A stretch of DNA of 23,105 bases. It comes from JADGAU01 sp045047105 (GTDB lineage Bacteria; Pseudomonadota; Gammaproteobacteria; GRL18). Positions 22,123-23,105 of the stretch are shown in pieces. The stretch lies in assembly GCA_045047105.1 (NCBI GenBank), contig JASFYQ010000182.1, positions 1 through 23,105 of the forward strand. Direction: 5' to 3'. Each line of letters opens with the position of its first letter. Positions within the stretch are counted from its first letter, which is position 1. The notes under the pieces were generated by a model, which saw only the letters and a list, made by a program, of their open reading frames with translations, was not told where the DNA came from and ran no database searches. A program made the position numbers and the translations under genes.

Positions 22123-23105
22123 ATGATGAGAAAAGAATCACCTCTTAAGCTTTTATTGCAGAGAATAGTGGCTGTTTTTGCTGGATTTCAATTACTGGGA
22201 TTTGCGTATATCCTTATTAATTATAGCAGTGATTGGATCTTATTAAGTTTAACGCTGACTACTTTTTTGATCCTGGCTATAGTTGTTTATCGTTTTAAAC
22301 GGGAACTAATAATACTTGAGAAGGTTACTTCTGTATCTCAACAATACGTTAAAGGTGATTTTTCTAATCGAATAGAGCCTATTCCTACTAATTGCGCTAT
22401 TGCAGAAATTCCGGATTCAATTAATCTTTTTGTTGATCATACCCAGCATTGCTTAGATGAAATTAACCAAGTTTTTGCAAAACTTATCAGTAGTGATAGT
22501 ACTGCTCGGTGTGATACAACTAATATGCAGGGCATTTTTTTAGAAGTTTTAGAGCATGTTAACACCGCTTTTGAAGTGATGGCTGAGCAGAAAAGCACCA
22601 AAAGTAAAACCGAGCTAATGTCTAAACTAGGCTCTATGAATGCAATGAATTTATTAATAAAACTCCAGCATGGACAAAGTGACTTAATCCAGATTACTGA
22701 GTATATGGATGAAATGCAACAAATTGCCTCAGACAACTCTAGCGAAGCAAAAGAGAATAAACAAAAAATATCTCATGTAGTAAATACTATGGAAGATATA
22801 TCTGAGATGATGACACAAATGACATCAATAGTTACTGAAATGGATAAAAATCAGGCCGAAATTGCTGAAATATTATCCTTAATTACGGGCATTGCAGAGC
22901 AAACTAATTTATTAGCTTTAAATGCTGCTATTGAAGCTGCTAGAGCAGGTGAACAGGGCAGAGGGTTTGCTGTAGTAGCAGATGAAGTGAGGACACTGGC
23001 TGAAAATACTAAAAATGCTACGGCTAAAATTTCTACGGTAATTACATCGTTTAGTAATGATGTGGCAACCACGATTCATGTTACCGAAAAAATTAAAGCA
23101 TCTAC
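22123..23105 (+). CDS. Methyl-accepting chemotaxis protein without periplasmic sensor domain (3' end cut by window)
   Basis: Open from ATG 22123 to the window edge, 327 residues seen. Residues about 13-33 (IVAVFAGFQLLGFAYILI) and about 38-57 (WILLSLTLTTFLILAIVVY) form two membrane helices separated by only about five residues, so there is no extracytoplasmic ligand domain. A linker of about 200 residues follows, possibly HAMP-like near the membrane (GDFSNRIEPI). Then comes the signalling coiled coil with the highly conserved tip IAEQTNLLALNAAIEAARAG and RGFAVVADEVRTLAENT (about 263-298), which contacts CheA and CheW. It presumably senses an internal or membrane-borne cue. AGGA (22114-22117) serves ATG 22123 or the adjacent ATG 22126. 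The upstream sigma-28 promoter supports membership in the flagellar regulon. Confidence 0.93.
   Translation, partial: MMRKESPLKLLLQRIVAVFAGFQLLGFAYILINYSSDWILLSLTLTTFLILAIVVYRFKRELIILEKVTSVSQQYVKGDFSNRIEPIPTNCAIAEIPDSINLFVDHTQHCLDEINQVFAKLISSDSTARCDTTNMQGIFLEVLEHVNTAFEVMAEQKSTKSKTELMSKLGSMNAMNLLIKLQHGQSDLIQITEYMDEMQQIASDNSSEAKENKQKISHVVNTMEDISEMMTQMTSIVTEMDKNQAEIAEILSLITGIAEQTNLLALNAAIEAARAGEQGRGFAVVADEVRTLAENTKNATAKISTVITSFSNDVATTIHVTEKIKAS

Overview
The window is AT-rich chromosomal DNA, most likely from a gammaproteobacterium. Three things point there: a ClpB close to the E. coli and Pseudomonas form, an ilvI-ilvH-ilvC order with a class I KARI of 338 residues, and a good match to the enterobacterial-type sigma-28 (FliA) promoter in front of a chemotaxis receptor. 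I cannot fix the genus; a sulfur oxidiser or methanotroph would fit but is a guess. No rRNA, tRNA, CRISPR array, phage or intact insertion sequence was seen.

Layout. Positions 1-862 hold the tail of an upstream gene, a small unrecognised protein with a Gly-rich hydrophobic segment, and a possible heat-shock promoter. Positions 863-6190 carry clpB, a PlsC-type acyltransferase and an AMP-forming acyl-CoA ligase, the last two being a plausible lipid-activation and acyl-transfer pair. Positions 6364-13498 look like one long transcript: ilvI-ilvH-ilvC (branched-chain amino acid synthesis), then an orphan hydantoinase-B/oxoprolinase subunit, a small BON-domain lipoprotein, and an asparagine-synthase relative that resembles the N-acetylglutaminylglutamine amidotransferase of osmolyte synthesis. 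Heptanucleotide tandem repeats lie at the 3' end of this transcript.

Positions 13588-15383 (minus strand) encode two overlapping exported solute-binding-type proteins with no permease or ATPase beside them. Diverging from them, 15432-17267 encodes a second acetolactate-synthase-like ThDP enzyme. It converges on a translationally overlapping pair of short citrate-synthase-fold proteins (17297-18136 and 18114-18929, minus). By eye, both lack the His/His/Asp catalytic residues of citrate synthase. A perfect 12-bp inverted repeat sits at the convergent junction. Upstream on the same strand is a TonB-dependent receptor gene (19054-21216) with a recognisable promoter and a perfect Fur-like palindrome. 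The ThDP enzyme plus paired citrate-synthase-like proteins is the strongest candidate here for an undescribed metabolic module; a link to the receptor is only suggested by proximity.

Positions 21504-21835 hold frame-disrupted remains of a probable SGNH/GDSL hydrolase. From 22123 to the window edge runs a methyl-accepting chemotaxis protein with two membrane helices and almost no periplasmic domain, cut off by the window end. It is preceded by a 14-bp tandem repeat that directly abuts a sigma-28-type promoter.

Starts moved from the longest possible reading: ilvI to GTG 6364, the BON lipoprotein to ATG 11274, and the downstream citrate-synthase-like gene to 18136. All family assignments come from reading the translated sequence and recalled motifs, not from a database search.
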